A stretch of 64,000 bases of DNA from Pseudomonas entomophila L48 (GCF_000026105.1 NC_008027.1:1690001-1754000); one strand, 5' to 3'; shown: positions 9,054 through 19,081, numbered from the stretch's first letter. A program made the numbers and translations. Notes: a model not told the origin generated them from the sequence alone.

Positions 9054-10298
9054 TTACAGCAACTGCTTGGCAGCATTGATCAGGCCCTGGTCCAACACCT
9101 GGCTCGGTGCTACCTGCACGCTCTGGGTGTAGAAGGGCGGCAGCTGCTGCGCCAGTTGCGCCACCGCCTGGGGGGTGACGCCGTCGTACAGCAGCACGTA
9201 TTGCAGATTGGACGGGAACGACTGGGGTACCGGCCCTTCCATGGTCGAGCCATAGGCACCGAAGGTCATCACCGCCTCGCTGGTGCTCGGGTCCGGGATG
9301 TACAGGAACACGAAGGTGCCGTACTTGGGGTGGGTCAGGTATTGCTCTGCCTCGGCGCGTACCTGCGGATCATTGTCGTTCATCAGGGTCCAGCGCATCA
9401 GGGCGTATTGGCGCGTCGTCTCCATGAACGCCGTGCGGATCGGTGACTGGTCCTCCTGGCCACCCAGGCAGGCCAGCAAGTTGCCGAATGGGTCGAGCAA
9501 TGCCACGGCGTTGGTTCTGTCGGATGCCGCGGCGGTCTCGGTCAACGGCTTGGCCAACTCCACGCCTGGCATGCGTGGGTTGTCGCTTTTGACGGTCAGC
9601 GCCCATTTGCTGAGCTTGGTCAGCGCCTGACGGACCGCACTGGTGGCTGGCAGTGTCGCCGGGTTCTTCAGCTCGGAAGGCGGCAGGCCGCTGTTGTTGC
9701 TGGCTTCGCGTACCGTATTCACGCTGGCATCGAAGATCGAGCCGGTCAGGCTGAACACCCGGGCGTCGATTTTCTGGTTCGCGTAGACGGGGCCTTGCGA
9801 GCCCTGATAAGGGCGGTTGATAGGGGCGTCCACCGCGTAGTAACCCCAGGTCGCTTGCGCTTTCTGTCGCAAGGCGGGCGGGAAGGTGGGGAAGTTGAAC
9901 TGGCTGTTGTAGTTGACCCCGGCATAGGTGTCGATGGCACTGACGGCCACATTGAAGCCTGCGGTCAGCAGCGAGCCTGCGCACATCGCGCACGGGTCCA
10001 GTGTGGTCACCACGGTCAGCTGGTTGGGCTCGGGCAGCTTCAGCTCGTGCCGGTTGTCGTAATACCATTGCACCAGTTGCCGTTCGCCGTGGGCCGTCGG
10101 GTCGTGGGGCAGGAAGGGCGGTTGCGCATTGCTGCCGGGGTAGGGCTGCAACACATTGTTGTGCATGCTTACCAATACTTTGCCGGTGGCGTTCTCGATG
10201 ATGCAGCCGCCGACTGCGAACGTGCCTTGCTGGGCCGCCAGGATGGCCTGGTCGGCGACCTGCTCCACGGCTTCCTGGGCGTTGCGAGTGGTATCCAT
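9054..10298 (-). CDS. Cytidine/deoxycytidylate deaminase-fold protein
   Basis: The N-terminal 150 residues carry the zinc-dependent deaminase signature: TAHGERQLV supplies the His and the catalytic Glu, and TTLDPCAMCAGSLL supplies the two Cys of PCxxC. This is the guanine/cytosine/tRNA-adenosine deaminase superfamily. The remaining 260 residues (from about NYNSQFNFPTFPPAL) do not resemble a standard deaminase tail. The protein is 414 residues, far longer than CDA or TadA. The start at 10298 has GGGAG 7 bp upstream; the longer open frame runs into tRNA-Asn and is rejected. No signal peptide. The substrate is unknown, possibly a nucleoside, base or small pterin. Confidence 0.72.
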   Translation of the reverse strand: MDTTRNAQEAVEQVADQAILAAQQGTFAVGGCIIENATGKVLVSMHNNVLQPYPGSNAQPPFLPHDPTAHGERQLVQWYYDNRHELKLPEPNQLTVVTTLDPCAMCAGSLLTAGFNVAVSAIDTYAGVNYNSQFNFPTFPPALRQKAQATWGYYAVDAPINRPYQGSQGPVYANQKIDARVFSLTGSIFDASVNTVREASNNSGLPPSELKNPATLPATSAVRQALTKLSKWALTVKSDNPRMPGVELAKPLTETAAASDRTNAVALLDPFGNLLACLGGQEDQSPIRTAFMETTRQYALMRWTLMNDNDPQVRAEAEQYLTHPKYGTFVFLYIPDPSTSEAVMTFGAYGSTMEGPVPQSFPSNLQYVLLYDGVTPQAVAQLAQQLPPFYTQSVQVAPSQVLDQGLINAAKQLL

Positions 10299-10387
10299 GA
10301 TGACTCCCTGTCGTTGCTGCGCCGAATGCGCACGCTGACGATAGTCCAGGGGAGGGGGAACACAAGACGGCGGGGCACAAAAGAAAA

Positions 10388-10416
10388 AACCTCCAGTGCT
10401 TGCGCATCTGGAGGTT
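10388..10416 (-). terminator. Terminator of tRNA-Asn
   Basis: AACCTCCAG (10388-10396) pairs perfectly with CTGGAGGTT (10408-10416). On the minus strand a TTTTTTC run follows. It lies 10 bp after the tRNA-Asn CCA end. Confidence 0.85.
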
Positions 10417-10425
10417 TTCAGTGTT

Positions 10426-10501
10426 TGGCTCCGCGACCTGGACTCGAACCAGGGACCCAATGATTAACAGTCATTTGCTCTACCGACTGAGCTATCGCGG
10501 A
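10426..10501 (-). tRNA. tRNA-Asn (GTT)
   Basis: A 76-nt cloverleaf with encoded CCA. The acceptor stem TCCGCGA pairs with TCGCGGA, the D-loop has AGCTCAGTCGGTAGAGC, the anticodon loop reads CTGTTAA and the T-arm GGTTCGAGTCC. It stands alone between tyrB and the deaminase gene and has its own terminator. Confidence 0.97.
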
Positions 10502-10562
10502 ATCTGTGCGCATCTTACCGCTTGCCCAGGGGAAGTCAAGCTTCCCCTAGACAATCAAGCAG

Positions 10563-11759
10563 TTACAGCACTTCGACGATGGCCTTGGTGACCACGTGGA
10601 TGTTGCTCTGGTTCAGCGCGGCGACCGCGATGCGGCCGGTGTCCAGTGCGTAGATGCCGAACTCGCTTTTCAGGCGGGTCACTTGCTCCACGGTCAGGCC
10701 CGAGTAGGAGAACATGCCGCACTGGCGGCCGACGAAGCTGAAGTCACGGTTGGCGCCGTATTCGGCCAGCAGCTGGACCATCTGCTTGCGCATGCCGTGG
10801 ATGCGCTCGCGCATCTCGGCCAGCTCGGTTTCCCACATCTGGCACAGCTCGGGGCTGTTGAGCACGGCGGCGACGATGCTGGCGCCGTGGGTCGGTGGGT
10901 TGGAGTAGGTGGTGCGGATCACGCGCTTGACCTGCGACAGCACGCGGGTGCTTTCGTCTTTCGAGCCGGTGACGATCGACAGCGCGCCGACGCGCTCGCC
11001 ATACAGCGAGAACGATTTGGAGAACGAGCTGGAGACGAAGAACTCCAGGCCCGACTCGGCGAACAGGCGCACGGCGAAGGCGTCTTCGGCAATGCCGGCG
11101 CCGAAGCCCTGGTAGGCCATGTCGAGGAAGGGCACATGGCCTTTGGCCTTGACCACTTCCAGCACGTTCTTCCAGTCGTCCAGCGACAGGTCGACGCCGG
11201 TCGGGTTGTGGCAGCAGGCGTGCAGGACGATGATCGAGCCGGACGGCAGCTTGTTCAGGTCCTCGAGCATGCCGGCACGGTTGACGTCGTGGCTGGCCGC
11301 ATCGTAGTAACGGTAGGTCTGCACCGGGAAACCAGCGGTTTCGAACAGGGCGCGGTGGTTTTCCCAGCTCGGGTCGCTGATGGCGACCACGGCGCCTGGC
11401 TGCAGGCGCTTGAGGAAGTCGGCACCGATCTTCAGGGCGCCGGTACCGCCGACAGCCTGCACGGTGACCACGCGGCCTTCGGCCAGCAGCGGCGACGCTT
11501 TACCGAAGATCAGCTTCTGCACGGCCTGATCGTACTGGGCGATGCCGTCGATCGGCAGGTAGCCGCGGGAGGCGTGCTGGGCGGCACGGGCGGTTTCGGC
11601 TTCGATCACCGCGCGCAGCAGCGGGATACGGCCTTCCTCATTGCAGTAGACGCCTACGCCCAGGTTGACTTTGTCAGTGCGTGGGTCGGCGTTGAATGCT
11701 TCATTGAGGCCCAGGATAGGGTCGCGGGGTGCCAGCTCGACTGCGGAAAACAGGCTCAT
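10563..11759 (-). CDS. tyrB: Aromatic amino acid aminotransferase
   Basis: A class I PLP aminotransferase (398 residues) that interconverts phenylalanine, tyrosine or aspartate with their 2-oxo acids. The PLP lysine is in SSSFSKSFSLYGERVG near residue 247. Substrate and cofactor residues appear in LHACCHNPTGVD near 185 and the C-terminal RIAVAALNQSN holds the carboxylate-binding Arg. The start at 11759 gives MSLFSAVELAPRDPILGLNE, the family N-terminus. It is divergent from uvrB, and a minus-strand TATACT about 85 bp upstream (11844-11849) could be its -10. AspC cannot be fully excluded. Confidence 0.9.
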   Translation of the reverse strand: MSLFSAVELAPRDPILGLNEAFNADPRTDKVNLGVGVYCNEEGRIPLLRAVIEAETARAAQHASRGYLPIDGIAQYDQAVQKLIFGKASPLLAEGRVVTVQAVGGTGALKIGADFLKRLQPGAVVAISDPSWENHRALFETAGFPVQTYRYYDAASHDVNRAGMLEDLNKLPSGSIIVLHACCHNPTGVDLSLDDWKNVLEVVKAKGHVPFLDMAYQGFGAGIAEDAFAVRLFAESGLEFFVSSSFSKSFSLYGERVGALSIVTGSKDESTRVLSQVKRVIRTTYSNPPTHGASIVAAVLNSPELCQMWETELAEMRERIHGMRKQMVQLLAEYGANRDFSFVGRQCGMFSYSGLTVEQVTRLKSEFGIYALDTGRIAVAALNQSNIHVVTKAIVEVL

Positions 11760-12007
11760 TGTTACCTTGGCTCTGATAGGAGAGTGATAGGGGTCGCCAC
11801 GCTCCAGCCGAAATGCACTGAAGCGGTGCACAAACGGGGAGTCAGTATAGTGATACCGGTCGGTCACTGCGACAGTCTGGCGCAGCTTTTACGGCTGTTT
11901 GCGCAAATATTTTTCGACCATTGGTCGAATTGCCCGGTCCATTGTCATGAACGTTCACAGGTCGGGCTTGAATCCTGCGGTCGTGCGCCGTATTTGGGTA
12001 TAGACTA

Positions 12008-12023
12008 CTGGCTAAATTTACAG
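12008..12023. promoter_or_regulatory. Candidate LexA box before uvrB
   Basis: The 16-mer CTGGCTAAATTTACAG has the CTG-N10-CAG form of gamma-proteobacterial SOS boxes, with an A/T-rich centre. It lies 27 bp before the uvrB start and just downstream of TATAGA (11999-12004), a possible -10, where LexA would block transcription. The match is to the general pattern only. Confidence 0.5.
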
Positions 12024-12049
12024 TTGCCGCGACATCCATGAGGTCCGTC

Positions 12050-14065
12050 ATGTCCGAGTTTCAGCTCGTTACCCGATTCCAGCCGGCCGGCGACCAGCCC
12101 GAAGCCATCCGCCAGATGGTCGAGGGTATTGACGCCGGTCTGTCGCACCAGACCCTGCTCGGGGTGACAGGCTCGGGCAAGACCTTCAGCATCGCCAACG
12201 TCATCCAGCAGGTGCAGCGCCCGACCATGGTGCTGGCCCCCAACAAGACCCTGGCCGCCCAGTTGTATGGCGAGTTCAAGGCGTTCTTCCCGAACAACGC
12301 GGTCGAGTATTTCGTTTCGTACTACGACTACTATCAGCCCGAAGCCTACGTGCCGTCGTCGGACACCTTCATCGAGAAGGACGCCTCGATCAATGACCAC
12401 ATCGAGCAGATGCGCCTGTCGGCGACCAAGGCGCTGCTCGAGCGGCGCGACGCGATCATCGTCACCACCGTTTCGTGCATCTATGGCCTCGGTAGCCCCG
12501 AGACGTACCTGAAGATGGTCCTGCACGTCGATCGCGGCGACAAGCTCGACCAGCGTGCCCTGCTGCGCCGTCTGACCGACCTGCAGTACACCCGCAACGA
12601 GATGGACTTCGCCCGCGCCACCTTCCGCGTGCGCGGCGACGTGATCGACATTTTTCCGGCCGAATCGGACCTGGAGGCCATCCGCATCGAACTGTTCGAC
12701 GACGAGGTGGAGAACATCGCCGCGTTCGACCCGCTGACCGGTGAGGTGATCCGCAAGCTGCCGCGCTTCACCTTCTATCCCAAGAGCCACTACGTCACCC
12801 CGCGGGAAACTTTGGTCGAGGCGGTGGAAGGGATCAAGGAGGAGCTCAAGGAGCGCCTCGAGTACCTCAACACGCACAACAAGCTGGTGGAAGCGCAGCG
12901 TCTGGAACAGCGCACCCGCTTCGATCTGGAAATGATCCTCGAACTGGGCTACTGCAACGGCATCGAGAACTACTCGCGCTACCTCTCCGGGCGCCCGGCC
13001 GGTGCGCCGCCACCTACGCTCTACGACTACCTGCCCGATGACGCGCTGCTGGTGATCGACGAGTCCCACGTCAGCGTTCCGCAGGTCGGCGCCATGTACA
13101 AGGGCGACCGTTCACGCAAGGAGACGCTGGTGGAGTACGGTTTCCGCCTGCCGTCGGCACTGGACAACCGGCCGATGCGTTTCGACGAATGGGAGGCGGT
13201 CAGCCCGCAGACCATCTTCGTTTCCGCAACGCCAGGCCCTTATGAAGCCGAACACGCCGGCCGCGTGGTCGAGCAGGTGGTGCGTCCGACCGGCCTGGTC
13301 GACCCACAGGTAGAGGTACGTCCGGCGCTCACCCAGGTCGACGACCTGCTCTCGGAAATTGGCAAGCGCGTCGCCCAGGGCGAGCGGGTGCTGGCCACCA
13401 CGCTGACGAAGCGCATGGCCGAGGACCTCACCGACTATCTCGCCGACCATGATGTGCGGGTACGCTACCTGCATTCGGACATCGACACCGTCGAACGGGT
13501 GGAGATCATCCGCGACCTGCGCCTGGGCACCTTCGATGTGCTGGTGGGCATCAACCTGCTGCGCGAGGGCCTGGACATGCCCGAGGTATCGCTGGTGGCC
13601 ATCCTCGATGCCGACAAGGAAGGCTTCCTGCGCTCCGAGCGCTCGCTGATCCAGACCATCGGCCGCGCCGCGCGCAACCTCAACGGCAAGGCGATCCTCT
13701 ACGCCGACAACATCACCGGCTCCATGCAGCGCGCCATCGATGAGACCGAGCGGCGGCGCGAGAAGCAGATCGCATTCAATGCGGCCAACGGTATCGTGCC
13801 CAAGGGCGTGGTCAAGGACATCACCGACATCATGGAAGGCGCCACTGTGCCAGGTGCGCGCAGCAAGAAGCGCAAGGGCATGGCCAAGGCGGCGGAGGAG
13901 GCCGGGCGTTACGAGGTCGAACTGCAGACGCCGGCGCAGATCACCAAGCGCATCAAGCAACTGGAAGAGAAAATGTTCCAGTTCGCCCGCGACCTGGAGT
14001 TCGAGGCCGCAGCGCAGTTACGCGACGAGATCGGGCAGTTGCGTGAGCGCCTGATTACCAGTTGA
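12050..14065 (+). CDS. uvrB: Excinuclease ABC subunit B
   Basis: The damage-recognition helicase-like subunit of nucleotide excision repair. Walker A is [14 protein letters not shown] near residue 39, the beta-hairpin region [12 protein letters not shown] near 92, helicase motifs DESHVSVPQ and SATPGPYE follow, and motif VI is QTIGRAARN near 540. The C-terminal UvrC-binding UVR motif ([21 protein letters not shown]) closes the protein. Start at 12050 ([19 protein letters not shown]) gives 671 residues, as in other pseudomonads; the in-frame ATG 12 bp upstream is less likely. Confidence 0.97.
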   Translation: MSEFQLVTRFQPAGDQPEAIRQMVEGIDAGLSHQTLLGVTGSGKTFSIANVIQQVQRPTMVLAPNKTLAAQLYGEFKAFFPNNAVEYFVSYYDYYQPEAYVPSSDTFIEKDASINDHIEQMRLSATKALLERRDAIIVTTVSCIYGLGSPETYLKMVLHVDRGDKLDQRALLRRLTDLQYTRNEMDFARATFRVRGDVIDIFPAESDLEAIRIELFDDEVENIAAFDPLTGEVIRKLPRFTFYPKSHYVTPRETLVEAVEGIKEELKERLEYLNTHNKLVEAQRLEQRTRFDLEMILELGYCNGIENYSRYLSGRPAGAPPPTLYDYLPDDALLVIDESHVSVPQVGAMYKGDRSRKETLVEYGFRLPSALDNRPMRFDEWEAVSPQTIFVSATPGPYEAEHAGRVVEQVVRPTGLVDPQVEVRPALTQVDDLLSEIGKRVAQGERVLATTLTKRMAEDLTDYLADHDVRVRYLHSDIDTVERVEIIRDLRLGTFDVLVGINLLREGLDMPEVSLVAILDADKEGFLRSERSLIQTIGRAARNLNGKAILYADNITGSMQRAIDETERRREKQIAFNAANGIVPKGVVKDITDIMEGATVPGARSKKRKGMAKAAEEAGRYEVELQTPAQITKRIKQLEEKMFQFARDLEFEAAAQLRDEIGQLRERLITS

Positions 14066-14111
14066 ACCATCCCTGGTTCGCCAACCGTATTCATTGATTT
14101 GGCGCCACCTC

Positions 14112-14196
14112 TGTAGGAGCGGCTTTAGCCGCGATCACCCGCAAAGCGGGTGCCAGGCACAGCGTTGCCTGCATCGCGGCTGAAGCCGCTCCTACA
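14112..14196. repeat. Composite REP palindrome (85 bp)
   Basis: TGTAGGAGCGGCTTTAGCCG at one end and its near reverse complement at the other enclose an inner hairpin CACCCGC/GCGGGTG plus GTGCCAGGCAC. The same composite recurs at 23235-23322 and 39005-39089. It lies between the convergent uvrB and MFS genes. Confidence 0.85.
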
Positions 14197-14221
14197 GCGA
14201 ACCACCAAGGCAGAGTGCAAG

Positions 14222-15772
14222 CTAATGTGCTTCCCCTGCCTTCAACCCCTGCGGCAACTTCCTGGTCAGCAACACCGCCAGCATGCTCACCGCCAAGCCG
14301 ATCCCGACAAAGTGGAAGGCATCGTTGTAGGCCATGATCAACGCTTGTTGGTGGGTAATCTCCGAGAGCTTGCCCAGCGCCGCCGTGTCACTCCCCAACC
14401 GCTCGCCCAGCTGTGCCAAGCGTTCTGCCACCTGCGGGTTGCTCGGCACCAGCGCCTCGCGCAAGTAGTCGAAGTACACCTTGGTCCGCGCATCCAGCAA
14501 CGTCGCCAGTAGTGCGATGCCAATCGCGCCACCCAGGTTGCGCAAGATATTGAACAGGCTCGAGGCCGACCCTGCGTCCTGCGGTTGTATGAAGGCCGTG
14601 GCGATCAGCGAGATGGTCACCATGATCATGGGTTGGCCGATGGCACGGATCACCTGGATCTGGTTGAACTGTGGCCCGGCGAAATCCGGGTTGAGCACCC
14701 CCGAGCTGAAACTGGCCAGGCCGAACAGGCAAAAGCCCAGGGCACACAGCACTTTGGGCGGGATCACCTTCATCAGCAGCGGTACCAGCGGGATCAGAAA
14801 CAGCTGCGGCACGCCCATCCACATGATCACCTCGCCGATCTGCAGGGCGTTGTAGCCCTGGATCTGTGCCAGGTACAACGGCAACAAGTAGATCGAGCCG
14901 TACAACCCGACCCCCATGCCCAGGCTGGCGATGCTCGACAGGCCGAAGTTTCGGTTACCGAGAATACGCAAGTTGATCAGCGGGTGAGGGCGGGAGAATT
15001 GCAGGATCACGAACAGGATCAGGCTGAGCAGGGCGGTGGTGCCCAGGCCCACGATCAGGCTCGATTCGAGCCAGTCCTTGCGATGGCCTTCCTCCAGGAA
15101 GACCTGAAGGCAGCCCAGGCCAACGCCCAGGCTGACGATGCCGGCGTAATCGGTGCTTTTGAGCAACTCCCAGTGGGCTTCTTTCTTTTCCAGCCCGTAG
15201 AGCAGGCCGGCGATCATGACTAACCCAGGCGGAACGTTGATGTAGAAGATGTACTCCCAGCCCCAGTTCTCGGTCAGCCAGCCACCCAGTGTCGGGCCGA
15301 TGGAGGGCGCGAAGGTGGCCGTCATGGCGAACATGGCCATGCCCTTGGCGCGATGGTGTTCGGGCAGCTTGATCAAGGTCAGGGTAAAGGCCAGAGGAAT
15401 CAGCGCGCCGCCGGTGAACCCCTGCAGGGCGCGGAACACGATCATGCTCTCCAGGTTCCAGGCCATCGAGCACAGCAGCGACGACAGCAGGAACCCCAGC
15501 GAAACCCATACCGCCAGGCGCCTGGTCGAAAGCAGCTGCACCAACCAGGCGGTCAGCGGGATCATGATGATCTCCGCCACCAGGTAGGAGGTGGAGATCC
15601 ACGAGCCTTCCTCCAGGGTCGCCGACAGCGCGCCCTGGATGTCCTTGAGCGAGGAGTTGGTGATCTGGATGTCCAGCACCGCCATGAAGGCGCCCAGCAT
15701 CACGCTCATCACCGCGATCCAGTCGCGCCGGGTCGGCTCGGCGGTGGGCCGCAGGAGCTGGTCACCGGCCAT
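14222..15772 (-). CDS. DHA2-family MFS multidrug efflux permease (EmrB/QacA type)
   Basis: A proton-driven drug exporter with 14 predicted membrane helices. Motif A region GSWISTSYLVAEIIMIPLTA and motif C-like GPTLGGWLTENWGWEYIF are visible. About 516 residues, typical for EmrB. Three in-frame ATG codons occur at the start (15784, 15778, 15772); 15772 is chosen for the GGGG stretch just upstream. The start overlaps the end of the HlyD gene by 11 bp, so the two form a coupled emrA-emrB-like operon. No outer-membrane factor gene is adjacent, so the pair would borrow a TolC-like channel. The substrate is unknown. Confidence 0.85.
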   Translation of the reverse strand: MAGDQLLRPTAEPTRRDWIAVMSVMLGAFMAVLDIQITNSSLKDIQGALSATLEEGSWISTSYLVAEIIMIPLTAWLVQLLSTRRLAVWVSLGFLLSSLLCSMAWNLESMIVFRALQGFTGGALIPLAFTLTLIKLPEHHRAKGMAMFAMTATFAPSIGPTLGGWLTENWGWEYIFYINVPPGLVMIAGLLYGLEKKEAHWELLKSTDYAGIVSLGVGLGCLQVFLEEGHRKDWLESSLIVGLGTTALLSLILFVILQFSRPHPLINLRILGNRNFGLSSIASLGMGVGLYGSIYLLPLYLAQIQGYNALQIGEVIMWMGVPQLFLIPLVPLLMKVIPPKVLCALGFCLFGLASFSSGVLNPDFAGPQFNQIQVIRAIGQPMIMVTISLIATAFIQPQDAGSASSLFNILRNLGGAIGIALLATLLDARTKVYFDYLREALVPSNPQVAERLAQLGERLGSDTAALGKLSEITHQQALIMAYNDAFHFVGIGLAVSMLAVLLTRKLPQGLKAGEAH

Positions 15773-16811
15773 CCGCATCCCCATCGCGCAGGTCGACCGT
15801 GGCGGTGACCGACATGCCCGGGCGGATTCGGCCATGCAGCGGGTTGTCGGCGGCGAAGGTCAGCTTGACCGGAATGCGCTGCACCACCTTGGTGAAGTTG
15901 CCGGTGGCGTTGTCCGGTGGCAGCAGGCTGAACTGGGCGCCGGAGGCGGCGAACAGGCTGTTCACGCGGCCTTCGATCGGTGTGTCCGGGTAGCTGTCGA
16001 ACACCAGTTCAGCGCGCTGCCCAGGATGCATCCTGCCGATCTGGGTTTCCTTGAAGTTGGCCTGCACCCAGATGGCCTCGTCGGGGACGATCGACAACAG
16101 GTAGGCGCCGGCCTGCACCACCTGGCCGTTGCGCGCGCTGCGCTGGCCGATGGTGCCGCTGATCGGCGCGTGGATCTCGCAGCGGGTCAGGTTCAGTTCG
16201 GCCTGTGCCAGGTCGGCGCGGGCATTGGCGATCTGTGCGTCCAGGCGCTTGAGTTCAGCGGTCAGGGCATCGACCTGCTGGCGCTGGCCCTTGAGGTCGG
16301 CCTGGGCCTTGTCGACCTGGGAACGGGCGACATGGCTGTCCGCCGACAGGGTGGTGACCCGCTCTTCAGAGATGAAACCGGGCTTGCGCAGGGCCTGGGC
16401 GCGGTTGAGGTCGAGCTGCGAGCGGTCGAGGGTGGCTTGGCTGGCGGCGACCTGGGCCTGGCCGGCGGCGATCAGGCTGCCTTGCTGGGCCAGGCGGCTC
16501 TGCGCCTGCACCCGTTCGGCCTCGCGGGTGGCCAGGGCCGCACGGGCGCGTTCGATCGCCAGTTCGAAATCGGCAACCTCCAGGCGCACCAGCAGGTCGC
16601 CTTTGTTGACATGCTGGTTGTCTTCCACCCGCACCTCATCGATACGCGCCCCCAGCTGGCTGGAAATGCGCGTGATCTCGCCCTGCACATAGGCGTTGTC
16701 GGTGCTTTCGTAGAAGCGCCCCTTGAAGTACCAGTGGGCGAGGAAGCCAAGGCCGACGAGCAGCACCAGGGTGATGAAGATCAGCAGGCGACGTTTGAGT
16801 TGGGCGGGCAT
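15762..16811 (-). CDS. HlyD/EmrA-family membrane fusion protein
   Basis: The periplasmic adaptor that links the inner-membrane exporter to an outer-membrane channel. It has one N-terminal membrane segment (LLIFITLVLLVGLGFLAHWY), a biotinyl-lipoyl half (STDNAYVQGEITRISSQLGA), a long coiled-coil hairpin from about residue 85 to 190 rich in Ala/Gln/Glu/Arg, the second lipoyl half (INAPISGTIG-like IHAPISGTIGQRS) and a beta-barrel end. The start at 16811 (MPAQLKRRLL) gives 349 residues. It precedes the MFS permease with an 11-bp overlap. Confidence 0.87.
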   Translation of the reverse strand: MPAQLKRRLLIFITLVLLVGLGFLAHWYFKGRFYESTDNAYVQGEITRISSQLGARIDEVRVEDNQHVNKGDLLVRLEVADFELAIERARAALATREAERVQAQSRLAQQGSLIAAGQAQVAASQATLDRSQLDLNRAQALRKPGFISEERVTTLSADSHVARSQVDKAQADLKGQRQQVDALTAELKRLDAQIANARADLAQAELNLTRCEIHAPISGTIGQRSARNGQVVQAGAYLLSIVPDEAIWVQANFKETQIGRMHPGQRAELVFDSYPDTPIEGRVNSLFAASGAQFSLLPPDNATGNFTKVVQRIPVKLTFAADNPLHGRIRPGMSVTATVDLRDGDADGR

Positions 16812-16954
16812 GGGGACCAGGATTCCAAAAATGTAAGCAAATTTAACAGCGGTAGCCGGCGCCGTCACAAGTGACGATAGCGCCATTGCTGGAGCCCGGT
16901 GCCCGCTCCCTGCTAACATCCAGCCTTTGTTTCAATCTTCGTTCGAGACTCCCA

Positions 16955-18436
16955 ATGACCACCGTTCGTACGCGTATCGCGCCATCGCCCACTGGCGACC
17001 CCCATGTCGGCACCGCCTACATCGCCCTGTTCAACTACTGCTTTGCCAAGCAGCATGGCGGTGAGTTCATCCTGCGGATCGAAGACACCGACCAGTTGCG
17101 CTCCACCCGCGAGTCGGAGCAGCAGATCTTCGACGCCCTGCGCTGGCTCGGCATCGAGTGGAACGAAGGCCCGGACGTCGGCGGCTCGCACGGCCCGTAC
17201 CGGCAGAGCGAGCGTGGCGAGATCTATGCCAAGTACGCCAAGGAACTGGTCGACGCCGGCCACGCCTTCTACTGCTTCTGCACTGCAGAAGAGCTGGAGC
17301 AGATGCGCGCCGAGCAGATGGCACGTGGTGAAACCCCGCGCTATGACGGTCGCGCCCTGCTGCTGAGCGACGAGGAAGTGCAGCGTCGCCTGGCTGCTGG
17401 CGAGCCGCACGTGATCCGCATGAAGGTGCCGAGCGAAGGCATCTGCGTGGTGCCGGACATGCTCCGTGGCGACGTCGAAATCCCATGGGACCGCATGGAC
17501 ATGCAGGTGCTGATGAAGAACGACGGCCTGCCGACGTACTTCCTGGCCAACGTGGTCGACGACCACCTGATGGGCATCACCCACGTGCTGCGTGGTGAAG
17601 AGTGGCTGCCGTCGGCGCCCAAGCTGATCAAGCTGTACGAGTACTTCGGTTGGGAACAGCCCAAGCTGTGCTACATGCCGCTGCTGCGCAACCCCGACAA
17701 GAGCAAGCTGTCCAAGCGCAAGAACCCGACCTCGGTGACCTTCTACGAGCGCATGGGCTTCATGCCCGAAGCCATGCTCAACTACCTGGGCCGCATGGGC
17801 TGGTCGATGCCGGACGAGCGCGAGAAGTTCTCGCTGGCGGAAATGGTCGAGCACTTCGACCTGTCGCGCATCTCCCTGGGCGGCCCGATCTTCGACATCG
17901 AGAAGCTCTCCTGGCTGAACGGCCAGTGGCTGCGTGAGCTGCCGGTGGAAGAGTTCGCCGCGCGCGTGCAGAAGTGGGCCTTCAACAGCGACTACATGAT
18001 GAAGATCGCCCCGCACGTACAGGGCCGGGTCGAGACTTTCAGCCAAGTCGCGCCGCTGGGTGGCTTCTTCTTCGAAGGCGCGCTCAAGCTCGATGCAAAA
18101 CTGTTCGAGAGCAAGAAACTGTCGGCCGACCAGGTACGCCAGGTGATGCAACTGATCCTGTGGAAGCTGGAAAGCCTGCGCCAGTGGGAAAAGGACCGTA
18201 TCACCGGCTGCATCCAGGCCGTGGTCGAGTCGCTGGAGCTCAAGTTGCGTGATGCCATGCCGCTGATGTTCGCCGCCATCACCGGCCAGGCCAGCTCGGT
18301 GTCGGTGCTCGACGCCATGGAGATCCTCGGCCCGGACCTGACCCGCTACCGCCTGCGCCAGGCCATCGACCTGCTCGGTGGTGTGTCGAAGAAAGAAAAC
18401 AAGGAATGGGAAAAGCTGCTGGCGTCCATCGCCTGA
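16955..18436 (+). CDS. gltX: Glutamate-tRNA ligase
   Basis: Class I aminoacyl-tRNA synthetase that charges tRNA-Glu. The HIGH-type motif is [13 protein letters not shown] (residues 9-21) and the KMSKS-type motif is [11 protein letters not shown] near residue 250. The 493-residue length is standard. ATG at 16955 gives [14 protein letters not shown]; the longer open frame overlaps the divergent efflux promoter. Its substrate tRNA genes lie only 440 bp downstream, in the Ala/Glu tRNA cluster, an arrangement that keeps enzyme and tRNA close on the chromosome. Confidence 0.97.
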   Translation: MTTVRTRIAPSPTGDPHVGTAYIALFNYCFAKQHGGEFILRIEDTDQLRSTRESEQQIFDALRWLGIEWNEGPDVGGSHGPYRQSERGEIYAKYAKELVDAGHAFYCFCTAEELEQMRAEQMARGETPRYDGRALLLSDEEVQRRLAAGEPHVIRMKVPSEGICVVPDMLRGDVEIPWDRMDMQVLMKNDGLPTYFLANVVDDHLMGITHVLRGEEWLPSAPKLIKLYEYFGWEQPKLCYMPLLRNPDKSKLSKRKNPTSVTFYERMGFMPEAMLNYLGRMGWSMPDEREKFSLAEMVEHFDLSRISLGGPIFDIEKLSWLNGQWLRELPVEEFAARVQKWAFNSDYMMKIAPHVQGRVETFSQVAPLGGFFFEGALKLDAKLFESKKLSADQVRQVMQLILWKLESLRQWEKDRITGCIQAVVESLELKLRDAMPLMFAAITGQASSVSVLDAMEILGPDLTRYRLRQAIDLLGGVSKKENKEWEKLLASIA

Positions 18437-18456
18437 GGCAATGCTGTTTGCCATTC

Positions 18457-18541
18457 TGTAGGAGCGGATTTATCCGCGAAGCAGGCGATGCGGTGGATGG
18501 CACCGGCTTCGCCGGTGTTCGCGGCTTAAGCCGCTCCTACA
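18457..18541. repeat. REP pair after gltX
   Basis: TGTAGGAGCGGATTTATCCG at one end, GGCTTAAGCCGCTCCTACA at the other, enclosing an inner hairpin CACCGGC/GCCGGTG. It starts 20 bp after the gltX stop. Confidence 0.8.
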
Positions 18542-18625
18542 CGTTTGCGCGAAGTGATCCAGAAGGGCAGGGCGGTAAGTGATTGTTATCTGTGAAAAAA
18601 ATTTTGAATATTTTCAAAAATTCGT

Positions 18626-18654
18626 TTGACAGCCCTGCAATCCGATCTTAATAT
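18626..18654 (+). promoter_or_regulatory. Sigma-70 promoter of the tRNA cluster
   Basis: A consensus -35 TTGACA (18626-18631), a 17-bp spacer and -10 TAATAT (18649-18654). The next bases GCGCCCCG form a GC-rich discriminator, as in stringently controlled stable RNA promoters. An AT-rich stretch (18592-18625) just upstream could act as an UP element. The first tRNA begins 75 bp downstream of the -10. Confidence 0.85.
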
Positions 18655-18729
18655 GCGCCCCGTCCACAGCGATGAACGAAAACGAAACGCCAGGCACCCA
18701 GCCAGCGCTTCGGTTCAAAGCGACATTGT

Positions 18730-18805
18730 GGGGCTATAGCTCAGCTGGGAGAGCGCCTGCATGGCATGCAGGAGGTCAGCGGTTCGATCCCGCTTAGCTC
18801 CACCA
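18730..18805 (+). tRNA. tRNA-Ala (GGC), copy 1
   Basis: 76 nt with encoded CCA. Acceptor GGGGCTA pairs with TAGCTCC; the anticodon loop reads ATGGCAT, anticodon GGC. Identical to the copies at 19006 and 19266. First tRNA of the cluster. Confidence 0.97.
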
Positions 18806-18877
18806 AATTCCGACTGGTAGCAAAAGCTGTCAGACAAGGCCGGTTCCAGTAAGCGGGTCTTGAAGGTAAGAAGGTTC

Positions 18878-18953
18878 GTCCCCTTCGTCTAGTGGCCTAG
18901 GACACCGCCCTTTCACGGCGGTAACAGGGGTTCGAGTCCCCTAGGGGACGCCA
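18878..18953 (+). tRNA. tRNA-Glu (TTC), copy 1
   Basis: 76 nt with encoded CCA. Acceptor GTCCCCT pairs with AGGGGAC; the anticodon loop reads CTTTCAC, anticodon TTC. Identical to the copies at 19124 and 19384. Confidence 0.97.
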
Positions 18954-19005
18954 GTTTTGCACAAGCGATGTTTAGCATGTCGCTGGGCCGAGAGGCTAGA
19001 AATCC

Positions 19006-19081
19006 GGGGCTATAGCTCAGCTGGGAGAGCGCCTGCATGGCATGCAGGAGGTCAGCGGTTCGATCCCGCTTAGCTCCACCA
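19006..19081 (+). tRNA. tRNA-Ala (GGC), copy 2
   Basis: Identical in all 76 bases to copy 1. The spacer before it differs from the spacer before copy 1, so only the tRNA sequences are kept identical here. Confidence 0.97.

Noticed and set aside
15785..15835. Longer N-terminus for the MFS permease
   Set aside because: The extra residues lie within the HlyD coding region and do not look like a membrane-protein start; three closer ATG codons are available.
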